From contig NZ_FOHA01000002.1 of NCBI RefSeq assembly GCF_900111355.1, positions 186,001 to 250,000 of the forward strand: 64,000 nucleotides of DNA, given 5' to 3'. The stretch comes from Isobaculum melis (GTDB taxonomy: Bacteria > Bacillota > Bacilli > Lactobacillales > Carnobacteriaceae). Positions 9,867 through 18,927 of this stretch are shown in pieces (the first letter of the stretch is position 1; each line of letters starts with the position of its first letter). Made by a program: the position numbers and the translations under genes. The notes below the pieces were generated by a model. That model did no database searches, was not told the origin of the DNA, and saw only the letters and a program-made list of their open reading frames with translations.

Positions 9867-9895
9867 ATTATATAGGATAGCGCTTTAATTGACAA
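9867..9895 (-). promoter_or_regulatory. hpf promoter
   Basis: On the minus strand the -35 TTGTCA (9890-9895) and the -10 TATAAT (9867-9872) are separated by 17 bp, near-perfect sigma-A elements. Transcription would start about 75 bases before the hpf ATG. Confidence 0.82.
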
Positions 9896-9933
9896 ATGTT
9901 ATTACTGCATTTAAATAATTCTTTACATTCCCT

Positions 9934-10626
9934 TTACCTTGCAAGGGTCAATGTTTTAATAACTTTCACACCTAATTCATCCAAGCATTGATAAGCATGA
10001 CGTAGTGTACTGCCTGTTGTATAAATATCATCCACAATTAAAATGGCTTGCCCTTCAATCTGTTGAACTAATTCTTGTCTGACACAAAAAGGTTGTTGTG
10101 TCTCTAAGCGTTGCTTTTTACTTTTACTAGATTGCCTTTCACTATGCACTTCTTTTTTTAAAAGGGGTGTGTAAGGCATTTTTGCGGCATCAAGTAAGGC
10201 ACTCACTTGATTATAGCCTCGCTCTTGTAATCTTTCTTCTGAAATTGGAATGGGTACAATGGTATAATGATGGTATTTTTTTAACTGTTTTCTTAAGTCC
10301 TCAGCGAACATCATCCTTAAATGAAAGATTCCTTGAAATTTATATTGTTTCATCCATTCTTTAAAAAAATCATTATATTGATACAATGCTTGATGACTTA
10401 AAAAATGATGTGGATACTTTTCTTGCCAAACTTGGCACTCTTTACATAACGCAGTACTGCTTGCTGCTTGACCACAACCACTACAGCAGGTTACTTCCGA
10501 AAGCTTGCTGACTTGCTTTTGACAAGTTGCACAAACTAAATAAGGAGCAATTGGTTTTAAAGAAAAAAACCATTTAAGATCAAGGACATGAATCATTGGC
10601 TGCTGACACCAAAGACAGGTTGTCAT
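9934..10626 (-). CDS. comFC: competence protein ComFC (ComF-family phosphoribosyltransferase-like)
   Basis: A 230-residue protein with several N-terminal CxxC zinc-binding pairs (CLWCQQ, CATCQK, CSGCGQ, CKEC) and a C-terminal phosphoribosyltransferase-type loop (ILIVDDIYTTGST). ComFC acts with the ComFA ATPase in single-stranded DNA uptake during natural transformation. It overlaps comFA by 4 bases, so the two are translated together. No competence box was searched for beyond the immediate upstream region. Confidence 0.92.
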   Translation of the reverse strand: MTTCLWCQQPMIHVLDLKWFFSLKPIAPYLVCATCQKQVSKLSEVTCCSGCGQAASSTALCKECQVWQEKYPHHFLSHQALYQYNDFFKEWMKQYKFQGIFHLRMMFAEDLRKQLKKYHHYTIVPIPISEERLQERGYNQVSALLDAAKMPYTPLLKKEVHSERQSSKSKKQRLETQQPFCVRQELVQQIEGQAILIVDDIYTTGSTLRHAYQCLDELGVKVIKTLTLAR

Positions 10627-11963
10627 AATAGTAACCCTTGTTTTAAAGCCAAAGTATTCATTTTTTGAATTTCTTTGATTGACTGCTTGATGGCTTTCGT
10701 TTTTCCATTATGTAAAAAAATAACCGCTCCTGTTGGAAAATCCGCTTTTCGTCCAACTCTTCCAGCAATTTGGATTAACGAGGCTGAGGTAAAAGTTGTA
10801 TCTTCTGCACCAAAAACAATAACTTGAACATTTGTAAAAGTAACCCCTCTTTCAAGAATTGTGGTTGAAAAAAGAAGCTGTAGCTTTCCTTTACGCATGG
10901 CTAGAACTTTTTCTTTGCGCTCTGGATCTGCAGCATAAACCGTTGCCATACTGAGTGTTCGAAAGTGTCTTTTCACAATTTTGGCTAGCTTTTTCATATA
11001 GTTAATATGAGGAAGAAAAATAAGTAATGGTTGATTTTGATTGATGATTGTTTGAATGAGCTTTTGTAAACGCAGATTTAATTTGCCCTTTTCTAATTCT
11101 TGCTGCCAATTTCCAATCCATCTAGCAATAGGGACAGGTAAGGGATGACCGTGGTAACGGCTAGGTAAAATGCTACATTTCATTTCTTGACGATGAACTT
11201 GACGCTGTAGCGTCTTATCAGGTGTAGCTGTCAAATAAATCAAACAGCTCTCTTTTTTGCTCGCTTGAGTAGCACCATAATGTAAGCATTCATCTACGGT
11301 GTAGGGAAAAGCATCTATTTCATCAATAATTAAGACATCAAACGCTTCATAAAATCTGAGCAATTGATGGGTTGTCGCTACTACTAGCTGTGTATACTGA
11401 TAAGCTTCTTCCATTCCACCATAGAGTAAGCATTGCGATGTATTTGTAAAGGCTTCAGCCAATCTAGGAGCTATTTCTAAACAAACATCTACTCTTGGAG
11501 AGGCAAAACATATTCTCTTGCCCTGTTGAATGGCTGCACGAATCCCCTCAAAAACAATTTCAGTTTTTCCTGCTCCAGCAACTGCCCAGACTAAGCGCTT
11601 TTCATTTTGCTTGATGGCTTGCAAGATTTCTTTTGAGGCAGTAGCTTGTTGCTTAGATAATTCTCCCTGCCAGGTTAGTGGGTTTAAAACCGCTGTTGGA
11701 AATTCGTTTTTTTCAGGTAAATGGTACAGCATGCTACAGGCTGTTATTTTCCCCATTTGAATACAGAACGGACAATAGTAGCATTGCTTTTTGCAGTGTT
11801 GACAGGGCTGGCTAAAGTAGTCATTTTTCTTTAGCTTGCCACAGCGTGTACAGTAAACACCTATTGTGGTTTTTGTAAATCCTGGATAAATATTATATTC
11901 TTTGCAGTGAATCAGCTGATCCATTTCTGATTGTAAGAGTCTTCTTCCATACATTTGTTGCAT
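10623..11963 (-). CDS. comFA: competence DNA translocase ATPase ComFA
   Basis: A 446-residue superfamily-2 helicase-like ATPase that helps pull transforming single-stranded DNA through the membrane. It has an N-terminal four-cysteine zinc motif region (CTRCGKL, CQHC, CYYCPFC), Walker A (VAGAGKTE), a DEAD-like DEID box (LIIDEIDAFP) and a C-terminal helicase motif (QIAGRVGRKADFPTG). The start at 11963 is chosen because AGGAGG lies 7 bases upstream; the in-frame codons before it overlap that site. It forms a two-gene operon with comFC. Confidence 0.93.
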   Translation of the reverse strand: MQQMYGRRLLQSEMDQLIHCKEYNIYPGFTKTTIGVYCTRCGKLKKNDYFSQPCQHCKKQCYYCPFCIQMGKITACSMLYHLPEKNEFPTAVLNPLTWQGELSKQQATASKEILQAIKQNEKRLVWAVAGAGKTEIVFEGIRAAIQQGKRICFASPRVDVCLEIAPRLAEAFTNTSQCLLYGGMEEAYQYTQLVVATTHQLLRFYEAFDVLIIDEIDAFPYTVDECLHYGATQASKKESCLIYLTATPDKTLQRQVHRQEMKCSILPSRYHGHPLPVPIARWIGNWQQELEKGKLNLRLQKLIQTIINQNQPLLIFLPHINYMKKLAKIVKRHFRTLSMATVYAADPERKEKVLAMRKGKLQLLFSTTILERGVTFTNVQVIVFGAEDTTFTSASLIQIAGRVGRKADFPTGAVIFLHNGKTKAIKQSIKEIQKMNTLALKQGLLL

Positions 11964-12011
11964 CAACATCCCTCCTATTAAAAAGATACGCAAAGGAATA
12001 TTTTAAGCAAC

Positions 12012-12040
12012 AAAAAAAACTAGAAAATGCTTCTAGTTTT
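12012..12040 (-). terminator. intrinsic terminator of degV
   Basis: A perfect 10-bp stem (12016-12025 with 12031-12040) and 5-base loop are followed by a T-run on the minus strand. The degV stop codon lies inside the stem. Confidence 0.82.
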
Positions 12041-12899
12041 GGTCTTCTTTTGGAAAAGTATCTTGAATCCAAGCCATTCCTAATGAGCCCTCTCCTAAGT
12101 GAGTCCCAATTACTGGTCCAAAATAGCTTAATTCAAATCTTATTTTTGGGAAGGCTTTTTCTAAGTGCTTCTTCCACTTTAGCGCATCCTCTTCTACATT
12201 AGCATGGATGATTGTTGCCACAATTGGATAGCCTTTTGCAACATCTTCATTTAGTAATGCTTCAATTCGTTTCAACGCTTTTTTTAATGAACGAATTTTT
12301 TCAAACACCACAATTTCTTTATCGTCAAAATGCAGAATGGGTTTTATTTTTAACATAGAACCAATAATTGCTGCACCATTGGATAAACGGCCACCTCTAA
12401 CTAAATGCTGTAAGTCATCTACCACAAAATAAGCTTTTAGTGTTTTTTGCAATTGCTCAAACTGAGCGATGATTTCTCCAGGTTTTTTTCCTGCTTTACT
12501 GAGTCTAAGTGCTTCAAGCGCAAAGTAGCCCTGAGCTGAACAACTAATACCTGAATCATATGGAAAGACTTCAATACCTTCAACCATCGTTGCTGCAGTC
12601 ATCACATTCTGATAAGTGCCACTAATTTTACTAGATAAATGAATACTAATCACTGCATCATAGTCTTTTGCTAAGGTTTCAAATAAGGTGACAATTTCAC
12701 CAGTTGCCGGTTGAGTTGTTGTTGGTAATTTTTTTAAATCTCGAATACGTTCAAAATATTCTTGGCTTGTAATATCCACTTCTTCCCTGTAAGACTCATT
12801 ATCTAAAATAACAGATAAAGGGATCATATAAAGATCTTCATCTTGATATTGTTCTTCAGAAAGATAAGCGGTACTATCTGTTAATACTGCTATTTTCAC
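12033..12899 (-). CDS. DegV family fatty-acid-binding protein
   Basis: A 288-residue DegV protein. The family binds a fatty acid; members such as FakB present it to the kinase FakA for phosphorylation. The N-terminal LTDSTAYL, the central HLSSKISGTYQ and the RGGRLSNGAA motif followed by KIKPIL are the standard DegV signatures. The GTG start at 12899 has GGAGG 7 bases upstream, better than in-frame codons further out. It is monocistronic and divergent from the YigZ-family gene. Whether it is a FakB of this cell or another DegV paralogue cannot be decided here. Confidence 0.9.
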   Translation of the reverse strand: MKIAVLTDSTAYLSEEQYQDEDLYMIPLSVILDNESYREEVDITSQEYFERIRDLKKLPTTTQPATGEIVTLFETLAKDYDAVISIHLSSKISGTYQNVMTAATMVEGIEVFPYDSGISCSAQGYFALEALRLSKAGKKPGEIIAQFEQLQKTLKAYFVVDDLQHLVRGGRLSNGAAIIGSMLKIKPILHFDDKEIVVFEKIRSLKKALKRIEALLNEDVAKGYPIVATIIHANVEEDALKWKKHLEKAFPKIRFELSYFGPVIGTHLGEGSLGMAWIQDTFPKEDQN

Positions 12900-12945
12900 A
12901 TTGGTCCCTCCATAAAGGATTATTTTCATTTTAAAGGTATGAATG

Positions 12946-12951
12946 ATTATA
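12946..12951 (-). promoter_or_regulatory. candidate -10 of degV
   Basis: TATAAT on the minus strand, 47 bases before the degV start, with a weak -35. It is in the divergent 12900-13096 region. Confidence 0.45.
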
Positions 12952-13033
12952 TCATATCTATCTAAAGATGTTACTCTTTTAAATGAAGAAAGTCTTTTTT
13001 CATTTTTTTCTGTTTATTGTCACTGTTTCATTA

Positions 13034-13039
13034 TATAAT
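13034..13039 (+). promoter_or_regulatory. candidate -10 of the YigZ-family gene
   Basis: TATAAT 58 bases before the ATG. A second TATAAT at 13077-13082 is so close to the ribosome site that it would give an almost leaderless message. Neither has a good -35. Confidence 0.4.
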
Positions 13040-13096
13040 ATTTTTTAACTGAACAAAATAGTTTATTTCATATATATATAATGAGAGAGGGAGAAT

Positions 13097-13732
13097 ATGT
13101 TACCAATCTATTTCACCATTCAAAAAGACGGACAAGCTGAAACCATCATTAAAAAGTCAACATTTATTGCTACTTTAGCACGTGTTGAAACAGCTGAACA
13201 AGCGCAAGAAAAGATTCAACAAATAAAAAAAGAGCATTGGAAAGCAACTCACAACTGTAGTGCTTTTATCATTGGCGAAAATAATCAGATTCAACGCGCA
13301 AGCGATGATGGCGAGCCAACTGGAACAGCTGGTGTTCCAATGTTAGAGATTCTTAAAAAAAAGCAACTCAAAAATACATTAGTAGTGGTCACACGCTATT
13401 TTGGTGGTATTAAACTTGGCGCTGGTGGACTTGTTAGAGCTTATAGTCAAGCTGTTGTTCATGGAATTGAAACGGTTGGTATTGTTAAATGTACCAAAAA
13501 AGTGAAAATCGCAGCAACTATGGATTATCCCCATTTAGGAAAAGTTGAAAATGCAATGGCTCAATCTCCTTTTTCAATTGCAGCTATTGACTATACTGAC
13601 CAAGTAACCGTTCATTTCTTTGTAGAGGAAAGTCAAAAAGCCGTTTTTAAAGAACAACTCATTAATTTACTCAGTAGCCAGGTTACCTTCTTAGATGAAG
13701 GCACTTTTTATCATGAAGTGCTGGTTGAATGA
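13097..13732 (+). CDS. YigZ/IMPACT family protein
   Basis: A 211-residue member of the YigZ/YvyE (IMPACT N-terminal) family. The diagnostic motifs SDDGEPTGTAG (about residues 73-83) and VTRYFGGIKLGAGGLVRAYS (about 98-117) are intact, and a C-terminal ferredoxin-like DUF1949 domain follows. The biochemical role is not settled; eukaryotic relatives affect translation control. It starts 9 bases after GAGGG and stands alone, upstream of the LCP pair. Confidence 0.92.
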   Translation: MLPIYFTIQKDGQAETIIKKSTFIATLARVETAEQAQEKIQQIKKEHWKATHNCSAFIIGENNQIQRASDDGEPTGTAGVPMLEILKKKQLKNTLVVVTRYFGGIKLGAGGLVRAYSQAVVHGIETVGIVKCTKKVKIAATMDYPHLGKVENAMAQSPFSIAAIDYTDQVTVHFFVEESQKAVFKEQLINLLSSQVTFLDEGTFYHEVLVE

Positions 13733-13802
13733 GAAAATTGTCTAATTTATTAAATTTTATCAAATATTTCAGATAATTCTTCATTTAGATTTTCATTCAT
13801 GA

Positions 13803-13808
13803 TAGAAT
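13803..13808 (+). promoter_or_regulatory. candidate extended -10 promoter of the LCP genes
   Basis: TGATAGAAT gives an extended -10 (TAGAAT at 13803-13808), about 75 bases before the first LCP gene. The -35 at 17 bp (TTCATT) is weak. Confidence 0.45.
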
Positions 13809-13882
13809 GATTCGAATACTACTTACTCTAATAAAAAAATAAACAATTAAAACATTGCCTAATATTTAGTTAAAAGGAGCGC

Positions 13883-15187
13883 ATGATATTGTCAAATAAA
13901 ATCACAAGAAGTCGAACGACTGAACAAAAAAAGAAAAGGGAAAAAATTATTTTAGCAATTATTATCCCTTTATTATTAATTGCCACAACTGTCTATGCCT
14001 ATGGCTGGAAGGTTTGGAATGAAGCTGAAAAATTAGTGGATGATTCCTATGTTGAGACAACCAGAAAAAATGAAAGAAGCGATGATAAAAAAATTGATCC
14101 ACAAAAAGATCCTATTTCTATTTTGATTATGGGAATTGATGATGATTCTGAGAGAGATTTAGGGAGTGCCAGAACAGATGCTTTAATCTTACTCACAATT
14201 AATCCACAAAAGAACACCATTGATATGGTCAGTATTCCTAGAGATACTTATACTGAAATTGTTTCAAAAAATTATAATCAAAATGATAAAATTAATGCTG
14301 CCTATGCCTATGGCGAAGAAGGTGCAGCAATGGATACTGTTGAGAATTTATTAAATGTTCCGATTCATTATTCTATCACTTTTAATTTTGATTCTTTCTT
14401 AGAGATTGTTGATGCATTAGACGGAATTGAAGTAGATGTTCCAGTTACTTTTACTGATACAAATACTTATGGTACAGGCGAAGTCCACTTAGAAAAAGGA
14501 AAACAAACATTAAATGGTGAACAAGCTTTAGCGCTTGCAAGAACAAGAAAAATTGATAATGATATTAAGCGTGGCGAACGCCAGCAGCTAGTATTACAAG
14601 CCATTGCTCAAAAAGCTTTACAACTTGGTTCTATTTCAAAATACACAGATGTTATTCAAGCAGTAAGTGGTAATATGAGAACCAATTTAACCTTCCCACA
14701 AATGTTAGGAATTGCCCAATCTGGTCTAGATGGCGGTTATACATTCAATTCTTATATTTTTGAGTGGACTAGCTTTGATTTAAATGGTGCAAGTATGGTT
14801 GAATTGTATAGTGATAGTATTGATTTTGTGAGTCATCGCTTAAATGTCGCACTTGGTTTAGAAAGTCCTGATGAACGCGATGAGCCTGGTTATGAATTTG
14901 TCTCAAATAAAATCAGTCAATATGGTTCTAGTAATTATGGTGGCTATTCAACTTATCAAGAACCTGAAACAAATAATTACTATCAACCACCTGTTAATGA
15001 CTACAATAATGCTAATGAACAACCTAGTACTAACGAAACTGCACCACCTGAAGCACAAGAATCTGTGGCAATACCAGAACAACCTGTCACACCACCACCA
15101 GCAACAAATGAAAACAATTCACAGCAGGATGCGTTAAATGAAAATCAAACATCTAATCAATCAGGACCAGAGTCATCAGCAGAATAA
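13883..15187 (+). CDS. LytR-CpsA-Psr (LCP) family wall-polymer ligase with long Asn/Pro/Gln-rich tail
   Basis: A 434-residue membrane-anchored protein with a short basic N-terminus, one membrane helix (about 22-42) and an extracellular LCP domain (about 70-310) marked by ILIMGIDDDSERDLGSARTDA and VSIPRDTY. LCP enzymes move lipid-linked teichoic acids or capsular polysaccharides to peptidoglycan. The last 100 or so residues are disordered and rich in N, Q, P and E. GGAG lies only 3 bases before the ATG, so the TTG at 13889 may be the real start. A second LCP gene follows after 27 bases. It may attach the polysaccharide encoded later in the window (inference). Confidence 0.92.
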   Translation: MILSNKITRSRTTEQKKKREKIILAIIIPLLLIATTVYAYGWKVWNEAEKLVDDSYVETTRKNERSDDKKIDPQKDPISILIMGIDDDSERDLGSARTDALILLTINPQKNTIDMVSIPRDTYTEIVSKNYNQNDKINAAYAYGEEGAAMDTVENLLNVPIHYSITFNFDSFLEIVDALDGIEVDVPVTFTDTNTYGTGEVHLEKGKQTLNGEQALALARTRKIDNDIKRGERQQLVLQAIAQKALQLGSISKYTDVIQAVSGNMRTNLTFPQMLGIAQSGLDGGYTFNSYIFEWTSFDLNGASMVELYSDSIDFVSHRLNVALGLESPDERDEPGYEFVSNKISQYGSSNYGGYSTYQEPETNNYYQPPVNDYNNANEQPSTNETAPPEAQESVAIPEQPVTPPPATNENNSQQDALNENQTSNQSGPESSAE

Positions 15188-15214
15188 TAGAGGTTTAGAA
15201 ATGAGGGTTAAATC

Positions 15215-16159
15215 ATGATGCGTTCAAATAGAACTCGAAAAAAATACAAACGAAGACGAATTATTTTTACGGTCTTATTACTTGTTGTTGTTGCTCTTGG
15301 CATTTATGTTGCCAAAGTGGCTTTATCAGCTAAACAGATGCTAGATGATATTAAAGGTGAAGATATTACTTCTACCTTAAGAGATGGCAAACCAGATTTA
15401 GGAAAAAAACAACCATTTTCAGTCTTACTTTTAGGGGTAGATGAAAGAGAAGATGATGTTGGACGTAGTGATACAATCATTGTTGTAACGGTTAACCCTG
15501 AAACAAGATCAACTAAAATGGTTTCTATTCCTAGAGATACCTTAATTTATCTTCCTGAAAGACAGATGGATGATAAAGCCAATGCAGCTTATGCATTTGG
15601 TGGTATTCAAATGGCGCATGAAGCGATTGAGAACTTTTTAGGTATTCCAATTGATTATTATGCAAAAATTAATATGGAAGGCATGGAGGATCTTGTTGAT
15701 GCTGTAGGTGGCGTAACAGTAAATAGTCCTTTTGAATTTGATTTAGATGGCTATGTTTTCCCTGCTGGGGAGCAAAAACTAGATGGTAAGGAAGCTCTTG
15801 CTTATGTCCGTATGCGTAAAGAGGATCCAGAAGGTGACTTTGGCCGTCAAAAAAGACAGCGTGAAGTAATCCAAGCGGTTATTAATAAAACCTTAAGTGC
15901 ATCAAGCTTAACAAACTTTGATAAAATTTTTAAAGCTGTTGGGGATAATGTTGAAACCAACTTCACAGCTAGTGAGCTTACAACAGTTGCAGATAAATAT
16001 CGAAGTGCAGCTGATACAATTGAAGATTTAAGTTTTGATGGTATAGATGATTTACAATATATTTCAACTTATGACCAAGAAGTATATGTTTGGGTACCAG
16101 ATGAAGATTCTGTTGCTCAATTACAACAACAATTAAAAGAACATTTAAATATGAACTAA
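15215..16159 (+). CDS. LytR-CpsA-Psr (LCP) family wall-polymer ligase
   Basis: A 314-residue LCP protein with a basic N-terminus, a membrane helix (about 14-34) and the extracellular domain with LLLGVDEREDDVGRSDTI and VSIPRDT, the conserved Arg/Asp phosphate-binding residues. It lacks the long low-complexity tail of its upstream neighbour, so the two are divergent paralogues rather than a recent duplication. GAGGG lies 7 bases before the ATG. It ends at a strong convergent terminator. Confidence 0.94.
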   Translation: MMRSNRTRKKYKRRRIIFTVLLLVVVALGIYVAKVALSAKQMLDDIKGEDITSTLRDGKPDLGKKQPFSVLLLGVDEREDDVGRSDTIIVVTVNPETRSTKMVSIPRDTLIYLPERQMDDKANAAYAFGGIQMAHEAIENFLGIPIDYYAKINMEGMEDLVDAVGGVTVNSPFEFDLDGYVFPAGEQKLDGKEALAYVRMRKEDPEGDFGRQKRQREVIQAVINKTLSASSLTNFDKIFKAVGDNVETNFTASELTTVADKYRSAADTIEDLSFDGIDDLQYISTYDQEVYVWVPDEDSVAQLQQQLKEHLNMN

Positions 16160-16202
16160 GAAAAGGTAAGTAAGATGTTTTTCCCATCTTACTTACCTTT
16201 TC
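16160..16202. terminator. convergent bidirectional terminator (LCP / nag operon)
   Basis: Arms 16160-16177 and 16185-16202 are perfectly complementary over 18 bp with a 7-base loop. It begins 1 base after the second LCP gene and ends 2 bases before the nagR stop, so it can end both transcripts. Confidence 0.9.
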
Positions 16203-16203
16203 T

Positions 16204-16917
16204 TTAATTATTTTTTTCTAAATAAAATTGAAATCGCTCAGCAACATATTGTGTACTCACATATTCAAAAGGTTCCCCTGAATCCAAGTAAGTAATTTGT
16301 CTTAACCTTAGCAAAGGACTCCCTTTTTTGATGGCTAAATTTTCAGAAATTTGTTCTGTAGCAAGCATTGCAGTAATTGTCTGCTCAGCTTTTCCAATAC
16401 TTCTGCCAACTTCTTTTTCAACCGCTTTATAAAGTGATGTTGTAATTTCTTTTTTAGTTAAATTTTGAATGAATTTATATGGAATAATCGCCACCTCAAA
16501 GCAAATTGGGATACGATCGCCATATCTAATCCGTTCCATCCTTAAAACCAACTCTTCATTTGCTAGCTTTAAGCGTTCTGCTTCACTAACGCTTGCTGGT
16601 TTAATAAAATAAGAAACTGTTTTGCTAGAAGGAACTCTGCCCTGGGATAACATAATATCTGTAAAGCTTTCAATTCCTGTCATTTGTTCCGTTACTTTTT
16701 TAGGGGATACATAGGTTCCAGAGCCTACTCGTCGTTCAAGAATGCCATCATCCACAAGGGTTTGAATGGCTTGTCTTAAGGTCATACGGCTCACATTAAA
16801 CTGAATTGAAAGCTCACGTTCTGAAGGTATTCTATCCCCTACATGCCATTTACCCGCTTCTATTTCTTGTCTAATCGTATTATGGATTTGGATATAAACT
16901 GGTGTAGTTGTGGACAC
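16204..16917 (-). CDS. nagR: GntR/HutC family regulator, NagR-like
   Basis: A 237-residue regulator with a winged-helix DNA-binding domain (about residues 8-75: DRIPSERELSIQFNVSRMTLRQA) and a C-terminal UTRA sugar-phosphate-binding domain. It lies third in the nagA-nagB-nagR unit. NagR/YvoA of this family is released by glucosamine-6-phosphate or GlcNAc-6-phosphate. Two palindromes of the NagR dre type overlap the nagA promoter, so it very likely represses its own operon. The name is by context and site type. Confidence 0.88.
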   Translation of the reverse strand: MSTTTPVYIQIHNTIRQEIEAGKWHVGDRIPSERELSIQFNVSRMTLRQAIQTLVDDGILERRVGSGTYVSPKKVTEQMTGIESFTDIMLSQGRVPSSKTVSYFIKPASVSEAERLKLANEELVLRMERIRYGDRIPICFEVAIIPYKFIQNLTKKEITTSLYKAVEKEVGRSIGKAEQTITAMLATEQISENLAIKKGSPLLRLRQITYLDSGEPFEYVSTQYVAERFQFYLEKNN

Positions 16918-16931
16918 AATATCACTTCCTT

Positions 16932-17642
16932 TTATTTGTTTAGTAATTTTGCTGCTGCTTCATCTGCAATAATAATGACATCATCATGATTTTGTAAAAT
17001 ACTTGCTGGTGCCTCTTCCGTAACTGGTCCATCAATCGTATTTTTAATCGCTTCTGCTTTTGCTTCTCCAAAAGCTAGTAAAATGATTTTTTTCGCTTTC
17101 ATAATTGAAGCAATTCCCATTGAATAGGCTTTAGTTGGCACATCTTCTTTTTTATCAAAGAAACGAGTATTGGCTTCAATTGTTGATTCTGTTAGTCCAA
17201 CTTCATGAGTGGTTGAATCAAATGGTGTCCCTGGTTCGTTAAAACCAATATGAGCATTGCTACCAATTCCCAAAATTTGAATATCAATTGGGTTCGCTTC
17301 AATAATGGCATCATAATTTGCACATTCTGCTGCACCATCTACAGCTTTACCATTTGGTACATAAGTTGCTTTAAATGGTTTTTGACTAAATAGATGCTCA
17401 TTCATGAAATAGCGATAACTTTGTGTATCTGTTTCACCTAATCCAACATATTCATCTAAGTTTACTGAAGTTAGTTGTGTAAAGTCAAGATCACTTGCGA
17501 CCATTTTATCATATAATGGAATCGGTGTGCTTCCTGTTGCTAATCCTAAAGTTGAAACATGTCCTTTTTCCATTTCTGCTTGAATCAATTCAAAGGCTTT
17601 TTGTGTGCCTTCATTGTTATTTTTTACAATAATTGTTTTCAT
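16932..17642 (-). CDS. nagB: glucosamine-6-phosphate deaminase
   Basis: A 236-residue enzyme that converts glucosamine-6-phosphate to fructose-6-phosphate and ammonia. The phosphate-binding N-terminus ([14 protein letters not shown]), active-site NLDEYVGL and [14 protein letters not shown] are present. The length is that of the short, non-allosteric Gram-positive NagB. It follows nagA after 21 bases and precedes nagR by 14 bases. Confidence 0.95.
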   Translation of the reverse strand: MKTIIVKNNNEGTQKAFELIQAEMEKGHVSTLGLATGSTPIPLYDKMVASDLDFTQLTSVNLDEYVGLGETDTQSYRYFMNEHLFSQKPFKATYVPNGKAVDGAAECANYDAIIEANPIDIQILGIGSNAHIGFNEPGTPFDSTTHEVGLTESTIEANTRFFDKKEDVPTKAYSMGIASIMKAKKIILLAFGEAKAEAIKNTIDGPVTEEAPASILQNHDDVIIIADEAAAKLLNK

Positions 17643-17663
17643 TTGTTGTCCTACTTTCTGCTC

Positions 17664-18803
17664 TTATTTTTTTACTGTACGATTTCCGTAGCTAACGGTT
17701 TCGATTAATTGCAATGCTTGGTCAAAGACAACCATATCAGCATCTTTTCCTTTTGCAATTGCTCCTTTTCTATCTAAGCCAAATTCTTTTGCTTGGTTAA
17801 CAGAACTCATTAACACAGCTTCTTCTATCCCACAGCCTGTAAATTTCATGATGTTGCGGAATGCATCTGGATATTCTAGGACGCTTCCTGCTAATGTACC
17901 ATCTGCTAAACGAGCTTGTTTGTCTTTTACAAAGACTTTTTGTCCCCCAAGTTCGCTTTCGCCTTCTGGCATCCCTTTGGCACGCATTGAATCTGTAATT
18001 AAAATAATGCGATTTGGCCCTTTCATTTTATAAGCTAATTTCACCATATCAGGATGGATATGGAAGCCATCTGCAATCACTTCTGTATAAATATTGTCTT
18101 CTAAGAACGCATGCCCCGTAACTCCTGGTTCTCTGTGATGTAAGCCTCTTTGAGCGTTATATAAATGCGTAATATGACTCGCTTTACTATTTAATAAATC
18201 GGCTCTTGTTGCATTACTATGTCCAATAGATAGGACCACATTATTTTCTACACAATATTCTTCAAAAGCTGCTGCATCCTCATTTTCTGGTGCATAAGTA
18301 ACCAATTTAATACGGCCACCACTTAACTGATTCCATTCATCAAAAGTTTTGACTTCTGGATGACGAATATATTCTTCTGGCTGTGCCCCTTTAAAGACTT
18401 TTGATACAAATGGGCCTTCTAAATGAATCCCTTGGATTAAAGGATTTTTTTCTGCTGCTACTTTAATCGCTTTCATTGCTGTAGCAATATTTTCATAAGA
18501 TTGGGTCATGGTTGTTGCAAAATAAGATGTGATGCCTTCTTGTAACAAATCGGTTGCTAGAGTATCCACACCTTCTGCTGAACCATCCATTGCATCAATG
18601 CCATAACCGCCATGAGTATGCACATCAATAAATCCTGGAACCAAAATTTTACCCTGCATATCGATTGTTTCTTCATGGGAAACTTCTTTAAAATCTTTCA
18701 TTTGTCCTACTTCAAGGATTTCTTGATCAAAACGGACGAAGCCATCTTCGATTTTTTCTTCACCTGTATAGATAGTGACATGTTTATAAGCTTTTATTGT
18801 CAT
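17664..18803 (-). CDS. nagA: N-acetylglucosamine-6-phosphate deacetylase
   Basis: A 379-residue amidohydrolase that removes acetate from GlcNAc-6-phosphate, first step of amino-sugar use and of cell-wall GlcNAc recycling. Metal and substrate motifs visible are DVHTHGGYGIDAMDG, GIHLEGPFVS, IGHSNAT, HLYNAQRG and ITDSM. The start at 18803 (MTIKAYKH) has GGAGGGG 7-8 bases upstream; in-frame codons further out run into the operator. It is the first gene of the nag operon. Confidence 0.95.
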   Translation of the reverse strand: MTIKAYKHVTIYTGEEKIEDGFVRFDQEILEVGQMKDFKEVSHEETIDMQGKILVPGFIDVHTHGGYGIDAMDGSAEGVDTLATDLLQEGITSYFATTMTQSYENIATAMKAIKVAAEKNPLIQGIHLEGPFVSKVFKGAQPEEYIRHPEVKTFDEWNQLSGGRIKLVTYAPENEDAAAFEEYCVENNVVLSIGHSNATRADLLNSKASHITHLYNAQRGLHHREPGVTGHAFLEDNIYTEVIADGFHIHPDMVKLAYKMKGPNRIILITDSMRAKGMPEGESELGGQKVFVKDKQARLADGTLAGSVLEYPDAFRNIMKFTGCGIEEAVLMSSVNQAKEFGLDRKGAIAKGKDADMVVFDQALQLIETVSYGNRTVKK

Positions 18804-18822
18804 GTATTTCCCCTCCAACTCA

Positions 18823-18836
18823 TTGGTATAGTCCAA
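18823..18836 (-). promoter_or_regulatory. NagR-type operator 1
   Basis: TTGGTATAGTCCAA is a near-perfect palindrome that resembles the NagR/YvoA dre site (TGGTCTAGACCA). It lies immediately downstream of the nagA -10, where a bound repressor would block initiation. Confidence 0.8.
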
Positions 18837-18864
18837 TTATAAGTGGTATAGACCAAAATTGCAA
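18836..18864 (-). promoter_or_regulatory. nagA-nagB-nagR promoter
   Basis: On the minus strand the -35 TTGCAA (18859-18864) and -10 TATAAT (18836-18841) are 17 bp apart. Operator 2 occupies the spacer and operator 1 begins at the -10. Confidence 0.85.
18844..18855 (-). promoter_or_regulatory. NagR-type operator 2
   Basis: TGGTATAGACCA lies between the -35 and -10 of the nag promoter. Its centre is 20 bp from the centre of operator 1, about two helical turns, so both sites face the same side of the DNA. Confidence 0.82.
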
Positions 18865-18871
18865 CTGATTT

Positions 18872-18917
18872 TATCTAAAAAAACCATGTGATTTGCTAGT
18901 AGCTTCTCACATGGTTT
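18872..18917 (-). terminator. intrinsic terminator of the activase gene
   Basis: Arms 18881-18891 and 18907-18917 form a perfect 11-bp stem, followed on the minus strand by seven T. It insulates the nag promoter just beyond it. Confidence 0.82.
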
Positions 18918-18927
18918 GACTGACGTA

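Noticed and set aside
9785-9895. A longer hpf protein starting at 9895
   Set aside because: The extra N-terminal residues overlap the promoter -10 and -35, lack a ribosome site and are not part of the family fold.
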